Shown here in pieces: positions 50,388-62,003 of a stretch of 64,000 nucleotides of DNA. How positions within the stretch are numbered: the first letter of the stretch is position 1; each line of letters starts with the position of its first letter. Under the pieces are notes generated by a model that had not been told where the DNA came from, ran no database searches, and saw only the letters and a list, made by a program, of their open reading frames with translations. The position numbers were made by a program, and so were the translations under genes. Source of the stretch: Papiliotrema nemorosa (taxonomy: Eukaryota; Basidiomycota; Tremellomycetes; Tremellales; Rhynchogastremaceae); the NCBI GenBank assembly GCA_032158125.1, contig JASKOT010000001.1, positions 1,178,001-1,242,000 of the forward strand, in the 5' to 3' direction.

Positions 50388-51609
50388 TTATGCCGTAGCA
50401 TCCGACTTTGCCTCTGTCTTCCTCGTTCTCGGACTAGCTGTCCTTCCACCTCCATTCTCTAGGACAAGGTTCTTGACCCTATCCGCTAGCGATCCAATAT
50501 CGTTTGCGCCCCCTTGTCTTATCCTCACTTCTTTCCTGACTCTAGGCTCGGGTTTAGGCGGTGGAGCAGCCGGGATAGGTCTCTCTTTAGCGACGCGTTT
50601 CTGATTTCTAGGTCCATTTCGGGCCTGATTGGATCGAGCTGAAGCTTCGTTCCTCGCCCGGATCTTGGCTTCCGCCTCGGGAGTAGTAGCGTATGTAGAC
50701 TCGTCGGCGGGGACTACTGATGATGAGGCGGTGGGGGCAGGTGCTTTAGATACTGCAGGTCTGTTGGATCTCCATGTTGTCGCCGAATCTGAACGGGTGG
50801 TAGGAGGTGGAGGTTTGGGTTTGTCTGCTTCGAGAGGAGGTGGAAAGGCTAAGCCTATAGGTCCACTCCTGCCCCCTTGTATTGGATGCGGCTTCTGAGT
50901 CGGTTTGGCTGAAGGCTTCTCTTGAGGTGTTGGATCCGTCGAAGTCTCCTCTGTCCGCGTAGCAGTATTTGATGCTATGGACGGCTCATCTGCCGGTGCC
51001 GCAACTCCCTCATCCTGCTTCTTGGATGCAGAAGACCCACCTCCAATGGAGTCAATCTTCCTGGAGCTCTCCCCCAAAGGCGGGAATGCATCCTCCCCCT
51101 TCTCCAGCCGATGTCCCATATCAGCCTTTGCAAAAGCCTCTCTCAATCCTTCCTCTTCGTCCCCCGAAGACTCCTCATCCCAGGCTTTCGTACTCTCCAC
51201 AACCTTTTTCTTCTCTCTCCTCTTCTCATTCTTCAGCTGGGCTTTAGATTTGGCCTGAACGGGCTGCGCGAATGGATTATCAGGTTTTGAAGTGGTTGCG
51301 GGGGGAGGGGGACGGTTCGATCCTGGTATAGCGGATTTACGAGATTCGTGCGCTGCTTGACGGGTCGAACGGAAGACTCCTACATCTTCTTGAGGGGTGA
51401 AACCAGGTCGGATTTTCAGCTCTTTTCGCTGGCTAAGAGAATCAGCATGGACTGTCTACGAATGAGTCTCGTTGCAGGAGCAACGCCGGGAGTAACACCA
51501 CTTACGTGCCGTCTCGACGACGAGATGTGGGGACGACCCGCTCGAGAGTCCTCGGGTCTAGAATGATCCCGGCAGCTGTTTTGTCCGGGTTCAAAGGGGG
51601 CAGTGACAT
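50388..51609 (-). CDS. PYM homologue (Partner of Y14-Mago, exon-junction-complex disassembly factor)
   Basis: Cytoplasmic factor that binds the Mago-Y14 heterodimer and helps remove exon junction complexes from translated mRNA. The diagnostic N-terminal Mago-binding motif spans exon 1 and the start of exon 2: GIILDPRTLERVVPTSRRDG, then RKELKIRPGFTPQEDVGVFR. This matches the family pattern (G..(I/V)....R.DG..RK...(V/I)..G(Y/F).PQE(D/E)V). The start is the ATG at 51607-51609 (MSLPPLNPDKTAAG). The rest is a charged, disordered region with Pro/Ala stretches and a basic segment (KNEKRREKKKVVEST), ending in a conserved-looking helix (DIGSLADRVKNLVLENGG). The presence of PYM fits a gene-dense, intron-rich genome with working exon junction complexes. 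Confidence 0.88.
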
Positions 51610-51849
51610 GTTGAAAGAAGGACAAGACAATATTCAATGTGTCGGTCGTGCAGTGGTAACGATGTCGATAGATGCAGCCGTGGTCCAAGGCGACGGTCAA
51701 GATGTAAAACGTCGGTAAAGACGGTTCTCCAAAACAAACTCCACATCGACTGTTCTTTACGCCCGGTAAGGGAGAGTCACTCAATGGACAATGCATGCAG
51801 CTTCATTCTCATGCTAAACTGAGCATTCCTATGCAATCTATACCCCACT

Positions 51850-53198
51850 TCACAGCTGCTCGCTAAAAACGCGTTGCAGCAATGTCTGTCGCAAGACGTC
51901 CTTTCCTGGCGTGCCGACAATAACCAGCGGTAGGTTTTTAGCAGTCTCGATATCTTCTCCCATTCTCCCCTTGGTCTCATCTTTGGCAGGCAGCAAGCTG
52001 GGTACAGCAGCTCCCGCACCTTTTTGCAACCTCTCCGAAGTCGTTCTTGTCTCTCCTTCATCTCCTGTTCCCCTCCTATCCACCACGCACATTCCCCTAG
52101 TGTACTCTCCCACTCGTTCGATTTTGAAATCCCTAGGTTTGAGTTCCCAGCCAGCGGCCAATGTCGGAGTTGAGCCACTGGGAGTGGAGGCAATGGCAGC
52201 AGCTTGTGAAATGGCATACCATACAGCCACCGGATCGTGCATCTCCATAGCGTCCGGTAAACCAAAACTCGCCTGTAGTCCCCTGACGCGGACCAACATG
52301 GCCGAGATGAAGGATCTCAGAGGAGAAGGAGCAGAGTCTGTCGAGGGGACGGGTAGAGTCCCATCGGCTAGAGGGACATAGTCGGGGTGGATCAAGTCGG
52401 AAAATGGGATTTGATGAGGAGTGGTGATATCCAATGGAGCCATGATCAGCTGGAACTTGCCGGCCCTGCAGCCATCGACAATCTGTTGAGCTGCGTAGGG
52501 GTCGGCGAAACAGTTGAATTCGGCTGTGGGAGAGGTGTTTCCTGGGTGCTCGAGCGTTCCACCCATCCAGACGACCGATTGAACCCGTTGGAACGTCTCG
52601 GGATCGGCTCGGAAAGCATGGGCCAGGTTTGTCACTTTGGTATAAGCAATGAACAGTAGCTCTGCAACCTGCAAAACTCACGTGGACCGAGAGCAACGAT
52701 AGATACAGTGTGTTCAGGTTCCGACCGAAGGAGTTCCAGGATGGCAACATGAGATTCCTTGGAGCTGATCTCGAGGTGCTTGTGCAGTTCATCCTGATCC
52801 AGTCGAGGAGGAGTGAAATGTGGATGCGTTTCGGTGATATTGGACAATCCATCCAGTCCGTGCTGTCGTCAGACCATGATAGGGCTTAGCCGGCTCACAA
52901 AGTACGCCGCAACAGCCTTCTTTCCACCTATCGGCCCGTCCTCTCCCAATGTGAGGACAGTCTTGTCTTGCTGAGACAGCCTCTTGTATCTCTTCGCGGC
53001 TTCAGGGATAGCCACCAATTCCAGAGCTAGGGAATGATATATCTTTAGCAGGTTGGAATGGGCTACCGGAGCGTGCGTGTTTCCAAAGACGATGGAGATC
53101 AACGCGACGTCGACTTCGGGCGAGGCGAGACCCATCAAGATGGCAAGCACATCGTCCACTCCCGGGTCTGTATCGATGACAATCTTTTGAGGCGCCAT
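51850..53198 (-). CDS. Inosine-uridine preferring nucleoside hydrolase family protein
   Basis: Hydrolyses ribonucleosides to base and ribose for salvage (URH1-like). The ATG at 53196-53198 gives MAPQKIVIDTDPGVDDVLAI with the calcium-binding DTDPGVDD motif. Then come HGLDGLSNI, VSIVALGPLTNLAHAF (across an intron), VVWMGGTLEHPGN, AEFNCFADPYAAQQIV and the catalytic-site EMHDPVAVWYAIS. At about 410 residues it is longer than bacterial enzymes (about 310 aa). The excess is an insert after DYVPLADGTLP and a C-terminal extension (MCVVDRRGTGDEGE ... RVFSEQL). Substrate preference cannot be called. It is divergent from ELP5, with 190 bp between the starts. Confidence 0.9.
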
Positions 53199-53388
53199 GG
53201 TGTGTTGGGAAATGCAATGATAACGGGGGTTATCAATGATAGAGACAGGGGGGGTTGGGTTGCTTCCTCCACCTCGAGGTCGCTTCGGATTATCCACCAT
53301 GTGCAAACCCCATTGTGACCCTCATTCCTTGGCATTGATTGACCTTATCACGACCGCAACGCAGACCACAGCCGGTGTGCTCACAAAT

Positions 53389-54530
53389 ATGGCTGATTAT
53401 ACTGCTCTAAACGCTGTCCTGGACAACGCCCAAGTACCGCATCAACCTTTGGTGGTGATTGTCGATTCGGCAGTTTTTTCCGGACTTCCAGTGTTCAAGG
53501 AATCGCTCAGAAGAGCTCTGAACAGGCAAGTCCAAGATGTACACCAAGTTTGAGAAAACAAAGAGCTTATCATACAGAGGAGGAGATGTCATTTTGGTCA
53601 CCGCTCTGCATGATGCAGAAAGTATTCGAGGGTTGGGAGCTCAGGTCGTTCCGTTAGGAGTGCCAGGTTTCGACTATGCAGAAGACGACAGTATCGAGGA
53701 CAAAATCTTGTCGGCCTGTATGCCTTTCCGTCCATTCCCCAGTGATTGACAGCTAAAACCCGCAGACAAGTCCGGCAGCCAGGTCTATATCGATGCTATC
53801 GATACCATCGCCGAGGATCACAGCCCAGCCCTAGCTTTACGCATCATTCGCTCTCTATTGCGCTTGATCAAAACATCCAAAGGTATGTCTCCCGCACTGC
53901 CGCTTATTGCGCAAGTGCTGATATTCAGCACCTTCCAGGTTGACTGTTCTCCTCCCTCACACGTCATCCTTCCTTCCTTCACTCTTTCCGCCAACGCTCT
54001 CACCCGCCCTCACTCTTCTTCACGTATACAACCCCGCTGTCCTCTCCCATCTTTCTCGCTCGTACCTCATACCTATCGAACCCTCCGCCAACTTCATGGT
54101 GACTCTAGACCGAGCTCGAGATCGTCAACTCCCCGAGAAACTGGCATATGGGGGTCTGGACGGCGTAGAATGTTTAGGCGACTGGTCGAGCTCAGGCGGA
54201 ATTGTCAGCATACTAGTCAGGAAAGCCACCGGAGGAGTGAAGGGCATTTCGCGATCATTGGCTTCTCTATCGGGTTCCTACGGGATATTGTCAATTGGAC
54301 CTGTATCCGATCTTTTGACCGTCAACCCGATAGACGCACCTGGTTTCTCGGACAAGGCGAACGATGTCAAACCGGCTACAACACACGTGGACCTCAACTT
54401 GCCGTTCAACCTGTCATTGACGGACGAACAAAAGAGGAGGAGAGGGGAAGTCCCCTTGCCTTATGCTCACGAGGGTGAAGGAGTGGGTATCGAGTATGGC
54501 GAGGAGGAGGATGACGATGATGAGGATTAG
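53389..54530 (+). CDS. ELP5: ELP5/IKI1: Elongator complex subunit 5
   Basis: RecA-like subunit of the Elp4-5-6 hexamer of Elongator, needed for wobble-uridine modification of tRNA. Exons are 53389-53525, 53578-53717, 53766-53882 and 53929-54530, totalling 996 nt (331 aa, in phase). Visible features are LVVIVDSAVFSGLPVFKESL, RGGDVILVTALHDAESI, YIDAIDTIAEDHSPALAL and LTVLLPHTSSFLPSLFPP. The family C-terminus is LPFNLSLTDEQKRRRGEVPL followed by PYAHEGEG and an acidic tail. No Walker motif is seen, as expected for Elp5. The first intron is GC-AG (GCAAGT donor at 53526). Reading through it hits a stop, so it must be removed. Confidence 0.92.
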
Positions 54531-54756
54531 GGGAGGCACCCGGAGGCGTTGAACACCAGGCGCACAAAAGTGCTCAACACGTCATATCATTCCGGTGCGA
54601 GACTCAGCAAACCGACTGTTAGGTCTCGCAGCTATCACGAGACGGTCCTATAGGTCACTGCTCGAGCGCCATGGCTGAGTGGAGTCAGTGCATACTCGCC
54701 GTGCCGTGCGGTGACTAGGAGTAGATGACTAGAAGTATGCAGTAACAATCATCGCC

Positions 54757-56343
54757 TCACCAGGCAGGCTCGTCCGAGCCCAGTGGCTTTGGCATGTGTA
54801 CAAAGCCCGACTGACAACCGTCTATCACCCCTGCATGCTTCACAGCCTTCATCCACCCAAGTCCAGTCTCTCTCTCTTCGATAAAACGCTCGACATCGTC
54901 TAGCGAGAATGGTTCTTCCTCAAACCCGTGTTCCGCCCGACCGAGAGATTTGAGCCTATCCATACAGCCCTGCAAAGAGACATGAACGTCCCAAGCTCCG
55001 CCTTCCTTCGTTCTACGAGCGGCAGCAGCCATGATCCCCGCCGCCAGAAAGTAACCCGCGGCATGGTCCAAAGCCTGACATGGTAAAGGTCTAGCGATCT
55101 CATCTTGACCCGCTGCCTGAGCTTCGGATATGTTGAGCCCCGTTGCAGTCTGTACGAGCGAGTCAAATCCCCTCTTATGAGACCAAGGACCGTCACCCCA
55201 CGCTGACAAGCTACCATGAGCTTGCCATTCTCTTTGCCGAGCGGCTCACCTCGCATAGATCAATCCTGGGTTCAGCTCTCTCAGTTGTTCTTCGCCAAAT
55301 CCCCTCCTGGTGAGTGATCCAGGTCTGTAGGATTGAATAAAAACATCCGCATCCTTCATTAGCGCCTTCAGCGACTCGTTATCTGCAGGCACGTCCAGAT
55401 CCAGCTGGACTGTCCGCTTCCCCCTTGATACGTCCCTGTCAGAAGAAGGGAGGTCAGGTAAATTAGGACTGGTCACCCAGATGACGTCTGCTCCATGACA
55501 AGCCAGAGTTCTCCCGGCTACGGGAGCAGCCAAAACTCGAGATAGCTCGACCACCCGCAAACCGGTCAATGGTTTCTGTCGGATCTCGTCCATCGTCGCA
55601 CTTGACAAAGAGGAGGAGAAGAGAGGTGAAGAAGAGAGTCGCTTCGTGAGGCGTATAGGATGTTCTATCCGCTTGGCCTAGATAATCAACGCGAGACATC
55701 GAATCGAGGAGAGTTCTCGGTCGATACTCACCTGTTCCAGCCTATTCCACTCCTCTTCAGACCTTAAGACGTATCCCGCAAACCCTGCCTTTTCGGCTAG
55801 ATCCTCCACGTCGCCTTTCTTCCATCCTTTCAATATACCCTCAAGGCTATCTCGAGATGGCTCACAGTCAAAAGTTTGGATGATGAGCTGTCGATGATTG
55901 CTGAACCCATCGTGTAACCTCACATATCCATCTGAGCACTCGTACAGCCCACTCAGAGGACCCCAGAGTGGTCCTGGAGGTTCTCCATCTACCCATGTGT
56001 ACTTTTCCAAGGAAAACTCGATGGCTGCATGTAGCGGATCGACGGAGATTGACCGGATGTGATCACCTGTACGGAGCGATTGTAGGTGGGCCGCAGCGAG
56101 AGTGGAGAGGGCTATAGATGCTTGAGCTAGCTCTGGACAAAGGCGTCAGTCATCATCGGAGCCAAAGATCAGCGCAATAGCGATCTCACCGTTGATTGCA
56201 TAGCTAGAGCGCACATGGCGGTGAGTGATGGGCTCGAGGGATACGCCGTCGAGGGATGCAAGTGGAAGACCGAGATGCGCCCATGTGCGGTGTACCCAAT
56301 CGAGCGGAAGGTCTATCGTACCGACCATGTCAGTATGAATCAT
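54757..56343 (-). CDS. CoA-transferase family III (CaiB/BaiF-like)
   Basis: Transfers CoA between acyl groups or racemises 2-methylacyl-CoA; the substrate is not predictable. I take the ATG at 56341-56343 (MIHTDMVGTIDLPLDWVHR), and MVGTID five codons later is also possible. The N-terminal half (DWVHRTWAHLGLPL, GPLWGPLSGLYECSDGYVRL, DGFSNHRQLIIQTF) resembles the second domain of the fold. The C-terminal half carries the canonical entry LTGLRVVELSRVLAAPVAGR, CHGADVIWVTSP, DVFIQSYRPGSLTRRGFGEE, LNPGLIYA and the ALDHAAGYFLAAG block. This swapped two-half layout is known from other fungal members. Introns lie near 56110-56185, 55625-55730 and 55210-55255. It ends KPLGSDEPAW. Confidence 0.85.
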
Positions 56344-56611
56344 TCGTCGTTCTTCGGTCTCAAGTGTGGGCTCTAGAGAGCTGGATGAGTTTACATATAG
56401 TGAGAGTGACAGCAGAAACAACCGGGTTCAATGTGCGAATTAGCCGAAGACGGCATTCCGTCCCATAGTACGAGTACCGCAATCCTCTGCTGTCTGCGTA
56501 CTTTATCTGCATGCATTGTCCATTCATATGTAACTGCTGACTACCGTACAAGCCACAAATACAGAAACGCCTATTACTCATATTACCCGAAAATGTCCAT
56601 CTGTTCTCATA

Positions 56612-58262
56612 TCATCCACGGTGGACTCGGTGGTAATGCCCATCCGCGTCGGCGTCTCCCATGGCGACCTGTAGATAAGGCCCAGGGTTAGCCGTGTGTG
56701 GCATCGAAAAGTAATCTTCCCTCTTTCTCAGCGATTCCAAGCCCGGTGACACGTCCATGTACCCCGCAGAATACGGCGTCACATTGGTCGAAGTCACCCA
56801 CCCGGGGACAACCACCGGGGTCGAGGTAAACAAGCGATCCAATGAGTTTGGCCGGACTAGTTTCTTTTCCGTCTCTCCGAAGGGATCTGAAAACCTCCGT
56901 TTACGACCATTAGACCCGTTGTCCTGGATTTTGGGCTCTTCAGGCGCTCGAGAGCGGTACTGGAATGAAGGGAAACGACGCTTGAACTCTTCTCGATAGT
57001 CATCTGCCAGGTCCAGCCAATATTGTTTTTCCGTTTCGGGCATGAACCAAGTCCACTCTCTCGCCAAAATCCTCGAGTTTTCACCATTGACGTTTCGAGG
57101 GTTTGATTTTGCAATCATGGGTCTTCGGATCGACATGTAGATCATGAAAGCTAAAGTGGCGAACAAAAAGAGAAAAAAAGTGGATCAGCGGGTGTTTATA
57201 CACGGGCAGTTCTCGACAAAGCTCACCATTCATGGGTCTTTTCGGGGTATCAGTGGGAGTTTTCAGGTTCTTGGTTGTCATGCGGAGCAATTCCTCGACT
57301 ACGTCGCTATCGGCACCTTGATATCTCAAACTCTTCCAGTCGATCGTCCGTCGTTGTCGCTCAATCATGTGAGCCGGGGGCCTCTCTTTTGTATCTCTTC
57401 TGAGCAAATACGCGGCTTCTTCTTGTTGCTGCTGCACTGTCATCGAAGATTGCGCTTGGACAGTGGAAGGTAGGGATAAGGCAGGGGGGTCAACATGTGA
57501 TCCACCGATGACTGTGGTCCCTGGCGGTGAAGACGAAAAAAGGGTAGACGAAGATGCTCCGGAAGTAGATCTTGAGGGTAGAGAAATCTGGGAGAAAGGG
57601 GTTTGAGGGGAGAGATGGTTGAGACTTGGGGCGAAAAGGGGTGAATGGGGTGGAAAGTACATGCTCGAGGTGGGGTAACTTGAAGTGGCGTGATTATCCG
57701 CTGGTGGTGAGGTCGAGATGACCACGTAATGGGGACTCTGCGACGACTCGAGTCGTCGCCTGTTCATGTCAATGTAACGATCTGATCCGAGTGGCATGAT
57801 TACTCACAGAGAGGGTGGAGAAAGCGTGAGGGCTGGTGAAGCGGGCACGTGCGAAGGACCGGGCATGGAGAGACCGAGTCCGCTGGTGGTAGCGAGGTTC
57901 CGGTATTCGACGGTGATGGGTGCATTCGGTGGCATCTCGGTGGCTGCACCGGGCCATCCTGTCAGTAATGGGGGAGGGACAGGCCGAGCGGTGTGAATGG
58001 GTTGTATGTCCTGATGAGACGAGTCTGTGGGACCAACATGGGAGAGGTAAGAACTCGGCTCTTGATGTCGATCTACCTGCCGCCACGAAGGATACAAAGG
58101 CGCGGAGTGAAGAGCTATAGAGGTCCCAGAGACCATTGTAGCGCCGGTGCTGGAGGTCGAGGCAAAATCCGAACGCGACGATGGGCCCTCGTGGGGAGTG
58201 GTCGGGTAATAGTGGAGATCGTACGGCGTGAGGGGAGGGCAGGACATGGTTTGCACAGACAT
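56612..58262 (-). CDS. HMG-box transcription factor (Ste11/Prf1/Mat2-like type)
   Basis: Sequence-specific DNA-binding regulator. The start is the ATG at 58260-58262 (MSVQTMSCPPLTPYD). Introns have donors at about 57812 and, inside the HMG box, about 57226 (PKRPMN joined to AFMIYMSIRRP). The HMG box is clear: TPKRPMNAFMIYM, ENSRILAREWTW, MPETEKQYWLDLADDYREEF and KRRFPSFQYRSR. It sits in the second half of the protein, after about 360 residues of Ser/Pro/Thr-rich sequence. A putative basic nuclear signal follows (NGRKRRF). The MATA_HMG/Ste11 style of box fits fungal pheromone-response or nutrient regulators, but I cannot assign orthology to Mat2 or Prf1. The 3-kb empty region upstream is typical of a highly regulated gene. 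Confidence 0.85.
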
Positions 58263-61200
58263 CCAGGCCACTTTGAATGCGATTTCGGCTCCAGGTAGGG
58301 AGGTGTATCGTCTGACGAAATATCGGGCTCGAAGAGAGTGTGTTGTAAGTGGGATGATGTCGAGAAGTGTTGACGCGGTGAGGGCGAACTAAGTCGGATG
58401 GGAACGGAAGAATGGAATGTCGCGTTGAGTTGGTTCAAGAATGAATGTATGGGCGAAGAGGGATACTATACGTCCAATATATGCCCGTTGAGTGAGATGA
58501 GTTACAAAACCTAGTCTTGTTCCGGTGCGGCCGTTGTGATACACTAAAAAGGGGGAGGACCGCGAGGGAGACAGACACTGGACCGGCTACAAAGGCAAAA
58601 CGCACGATATATCTATATTCACTGGGCAGCTTGGACAAAGTCCTCTGACGACTGTCGATCACAAGGTTCTTAAGCGGTTGGAACAACGTCTCGGGGCGGC
58701 TGATTTGTGGCTGATTAACTGGACCGCCGTGGAAGATCGACAAAGCACGACTCTTGTCAGAGGTTTCGTGGCGTCAATAATTGGACGCCTCCCTCTGTCG
58801 AGACCTTCTGCACCTGGTACGCGACCTGAGGGACAATCACACCCAGTTGCTGGAGTTTCTGGGACCCGAATAGAAGAACCGACCAGTCGATGTGTAACGT
58901 TTCTCGACAAACGACGGATGTGTTATAAAAGTTCCAGGTCGTCGCCTCTCCGCTCGAGAGGTTGATCGTTTCCAGACATAAATTAAAGCTTGTTTCCCGG
59001 ATGAATAGTTTAAAACGGGGATGACGACGACACTCCGGTTGATTTGCGAGGCCTTCGTCGAGGGTGATGGTGATGAATCTGTGCTGAAAGAAGTGGAATG
59101 TAGAAGGGTATATAGCTTGGACAGCGATGCATGACACCTGCATCGTAGCTATATACCGATATCTGTCAGAGCAAAAGAGACTCGGGGTTCGTAAAAGGGG
59201 TCAGCGGCTCTATCTTGCGATGATCAGGATACCCGGGGACAAACGAAACACGCCGAGGCGTACCTATTCACAACAGGGCATCCTGCAGGACCCTCTGCTA
59301 TCGTTCAAAACCCTAGTCTACGGGCCGTAGCAAAGGTCTCAGAACATGCTTGACCCCCTTGCAAAGCGCTCAAAATAAGATGAAACACAAGCTGGAACTT
59401 AAATTATGGAAAATAGATCCTGCAGGGATCCACGGGCTCAATGCGACCGTCTGCATGATCGATGGCGTCATGTATCGTGGGATCGCAGGTTTGTGCATGA
59501 TTTAGGGGTGCTGTATCTCGACCTCCTGGTGGCCGGGGTGTGAGGCCATCTCGCCTGACATGGTTTAAAAAATGTGGCTGAGCACCAGGAGGCGTGGTTC
59601 ATTTGTGCCTGATTATCGTTTCCCATTGCGCCCCAGGGCTTTCGCACTCGGAGCTCGTTCTGCTCATCCGCGACCACTTTACTCGGGGCTATTCGTCTGG
59701 CGAACCTCGAGTCTAGGTCCTGATTCTTCCCTGGCTCTTTTCCCAAATACACGTGAGGGGCGTGGGGGGAATGAAGAGCGAATTTCAAAAAGCAGTAGGG
59801 CCTGGCGCCCTCTTGATCGTTTATCCTTGCCCGTTCATCGCCAAGCCCATCACCTGGGAACGCAGCCTCCCTGTCCAACTTGGATCCGGCCGATGCCTCC
59901 GTGAACGCAGAATAGCATCCGTCCAGCCACACACCATGTGCGCTGGAAGCTTTCCGCGATGAGGATCACAGTCTTCCGTCGGTGGTCACCGCTCGTATAG
60001 GTAGGTGCACAAATCAGCACAAGCCTATATAATTTATGCCTTGATTTCCGTGGCGTTGGGATAGATGCTTGAGATCGAGCCTCCCAAAACCTCGGTCTCG
60101 GTGACTCACCTTTTCATTAGATCTCCACGCAATACATCCTAACAGATCTCAAAAAGCAGAGCCTTGCTCGGTCACACGGCTACGCGGGCAATGGTCTATG
60201 CAGCTCTCACTAAATCGTGAATCTAAATACGTCGCAAATGCTCCGAGATGGAGCCGACAACGCGATGATATGTTCATTTTGGGGCACACGGACAGGAAGT
60301 ATAGAAGATCGAGGCGCTTTTGTGATCCTGGACTAGAAGGGTCTTTTGCAATCGGGGGACACCAGTCAGAAAAAATGGGTTCCCGTCCGGAATAAGTAGC
60401 TTTTGAGGTGAAGGCGGCGAAGGGCCATCGCGAGGCGCAACCTCGATAGCTCTGAATATCATCTCCCTTGTGACCTGTCGAACGTCTTCAAGCAGCAGTC
60501 GCATTGACTGCCACGACAATTCCATGCTCTCGCCGTCTGTATCGCGCTCCGATACGTTTCTCTTTCTAAGCACATTGGGAATGTGCCAGCCTCGGCCCTC
60601 TCGGCTCAAGAATATTAATGGTGGCTTTCAGTCTCGCTAAGAGGACGGTCTCCGAGCTGATGCTTACTACGTGACTCGATCATCCGATGACCGGGCAGAT
60701 GCTCTCCGCAGGAAGACATACACCTGCCGGCAGCTGGCAGTGAACTAGTGATTTAAACTTTGTGAATCAACAGATTGATCCACGCGGCGCTCGTCAGCTA
60801 ACGTAGAGTGCCGTTCGAGAGATTTATGACGGGGCCCGCCTAGTGCCTCCTGATGTATATGCTGGTGAATCGATTGAGAAGCCAATATCCCGCAATACTC
60901 CGTCGCGGTGATCAACCAAAGGTTTAAAGGTGTCCTGTATGGATCAGTGCTCGAGACATATGGTGACGGCGGAGTGTCGCCTTCTGTAGGATCTCCGGAT
61001 GCTATAGCCAGCTATGCGGTCCCATTCGGTATAAGTCAATCGGCGACTGAACGGCGCACAGGAGGGTCGATATCAATTAGCCAGCACGCTCCTCCCAATC
61101 CAGTCCCAGACCTTCCCTTGTTGGGTATTTTGGAACTTCAATGAGTTGACGATCGAACGGGTATCATCTGATCTCGAATCTGGTATCACGTGTCATCAAC

Positions 61201-61284
61201 AGGTATACTCTTGTGTCAATGCCCCTTGACCGCATTTGCACACTTCAGCCTGGTTCTCGCCTCGGCACCGGTTGTACCCAGGCA
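58263..61284. other. 3-kb gene-free region upstream of the HMG-box gene
   Basis: I see no credible gene. The longest frames (128 codons at 58757-59143 and 154 codons at 59468-59932, both minus) lack ancestry signals and have coding-unlike composition. An in-frame open stretch extends just upstream of the HMG ATG. Small features are ACAAAGGCA at about 58590 and a 10-bp inverted repeat (59522-59531 with 59583-59592). The region lies between the HMG start and the DAD1 stop, so it is mainly HMG promoter and 5' UTR. Confidence 0.5.
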
Positions 61285-61726
61285 TCACCTCTGATTGACC
61301 GATGCTCCAAAGTTTGCCCCGCCTGTACCTGGTACACCCACATCCGCCGATGTAGCAATCTCAGTCTGGTAATCAGCCCAGACTCTACGCAACAGTGGTG
61401 CAGAGTCTAAGGGACCATCACGTCCAAGGGATAGGGGGCGTGAACATACCTGTTGATGTCGTATCAACTCGTTGAATTTGCCCCACAATGAAGCTACAGT
61501 GGAGAATTCCTTGCCGACTCCGTACACCTCTTCCAACTTTCTATTCAGTACATTTGTATGTCCCAACACCTCCTCAAAGCTCTACTCATCAGCCTCGCAG
61601 ATGCCATCAAACGATGGATAGACGGACCGAAGATATTTCTTCGATCAGCCTTTCGCGTTCTCGGTCGAAGAATGATTCTCTTGGAGACGGATCGAATGAT
61701 GCCATGGATGGTCTGGCGAGTGACAT
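61285..61726 (-). CDS. DAD1: DAD1: DASH/Dam1 complex subunit
   Basis: Subunit of the fungal DASH ring that couples kinetochores to microtubules. Three exons, 61726-61628, 61581-61450 and 61365-61285, total 312 nt (103 aa, in phase), within the usual range for Dad1. Exon 1 gives MSLARPSMASFDPSPRESFF then DRERERLIEEISS. Exon 2 gives SFEEVLGHTNVLNRKLEE and VYGVGKEFSTVASLWGKF, the Dad1 signature (NVLNR.LE.V..VG.EF..V..LW..F). The last exon gives a Gly-rich end (GVPGTGGANFGASVNQR). The first intron has a GTCCGT donor. The gene is easily missed because it is short and split. Confidence 0.88.
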
Positions 61727-62003
61727 CTCGACTGCAGCTCTTCCGAGCTTACCACGGATAGGGTAGTGAGTGGTTTGTGTGTTGGCAGTATCAGAAGAGC
61801 CGGTTGATTGGAATTCATGTTATGTTGTGTCGCGTCGAAGCGCGTTGTACGATAAGAAAAAGTCGTGACGTCACGAGATATCCCATCTCTTTCAATCGGG
61901 TGCGCTGGAGTCGAGAAGATTCTTGCTATGCATGGTATCAAAAGGTCATGCACGATATGAAATGGCACCTTTGCAGATGTATGAAGCTGTGAGCATGGAC
62001 TGC

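Noticed and set aside
56612..58262. Mating-type locus
   Set aside because: An HMG-box gene alone is not enough. No homeodomain pair, pheromone or receptor gene is present in the window.
59522..59592. 10-bp perfect inverted repeat (CCTCCTGGTG / CACCAGGAGG) with a 51-bp loop
   Set aside because: Short arms and a long loop, with no flanking duplication or transposase remnant; insufficient to call a mobile element or hairpin RNA.
59468..59932. 154-codon minus-strand open frame upstream of the HMG gene
   Set aside because: No homology signal, no typical amino-acid patterning and no promoter or intron features; consistent with chance in GC-moderate DNA.
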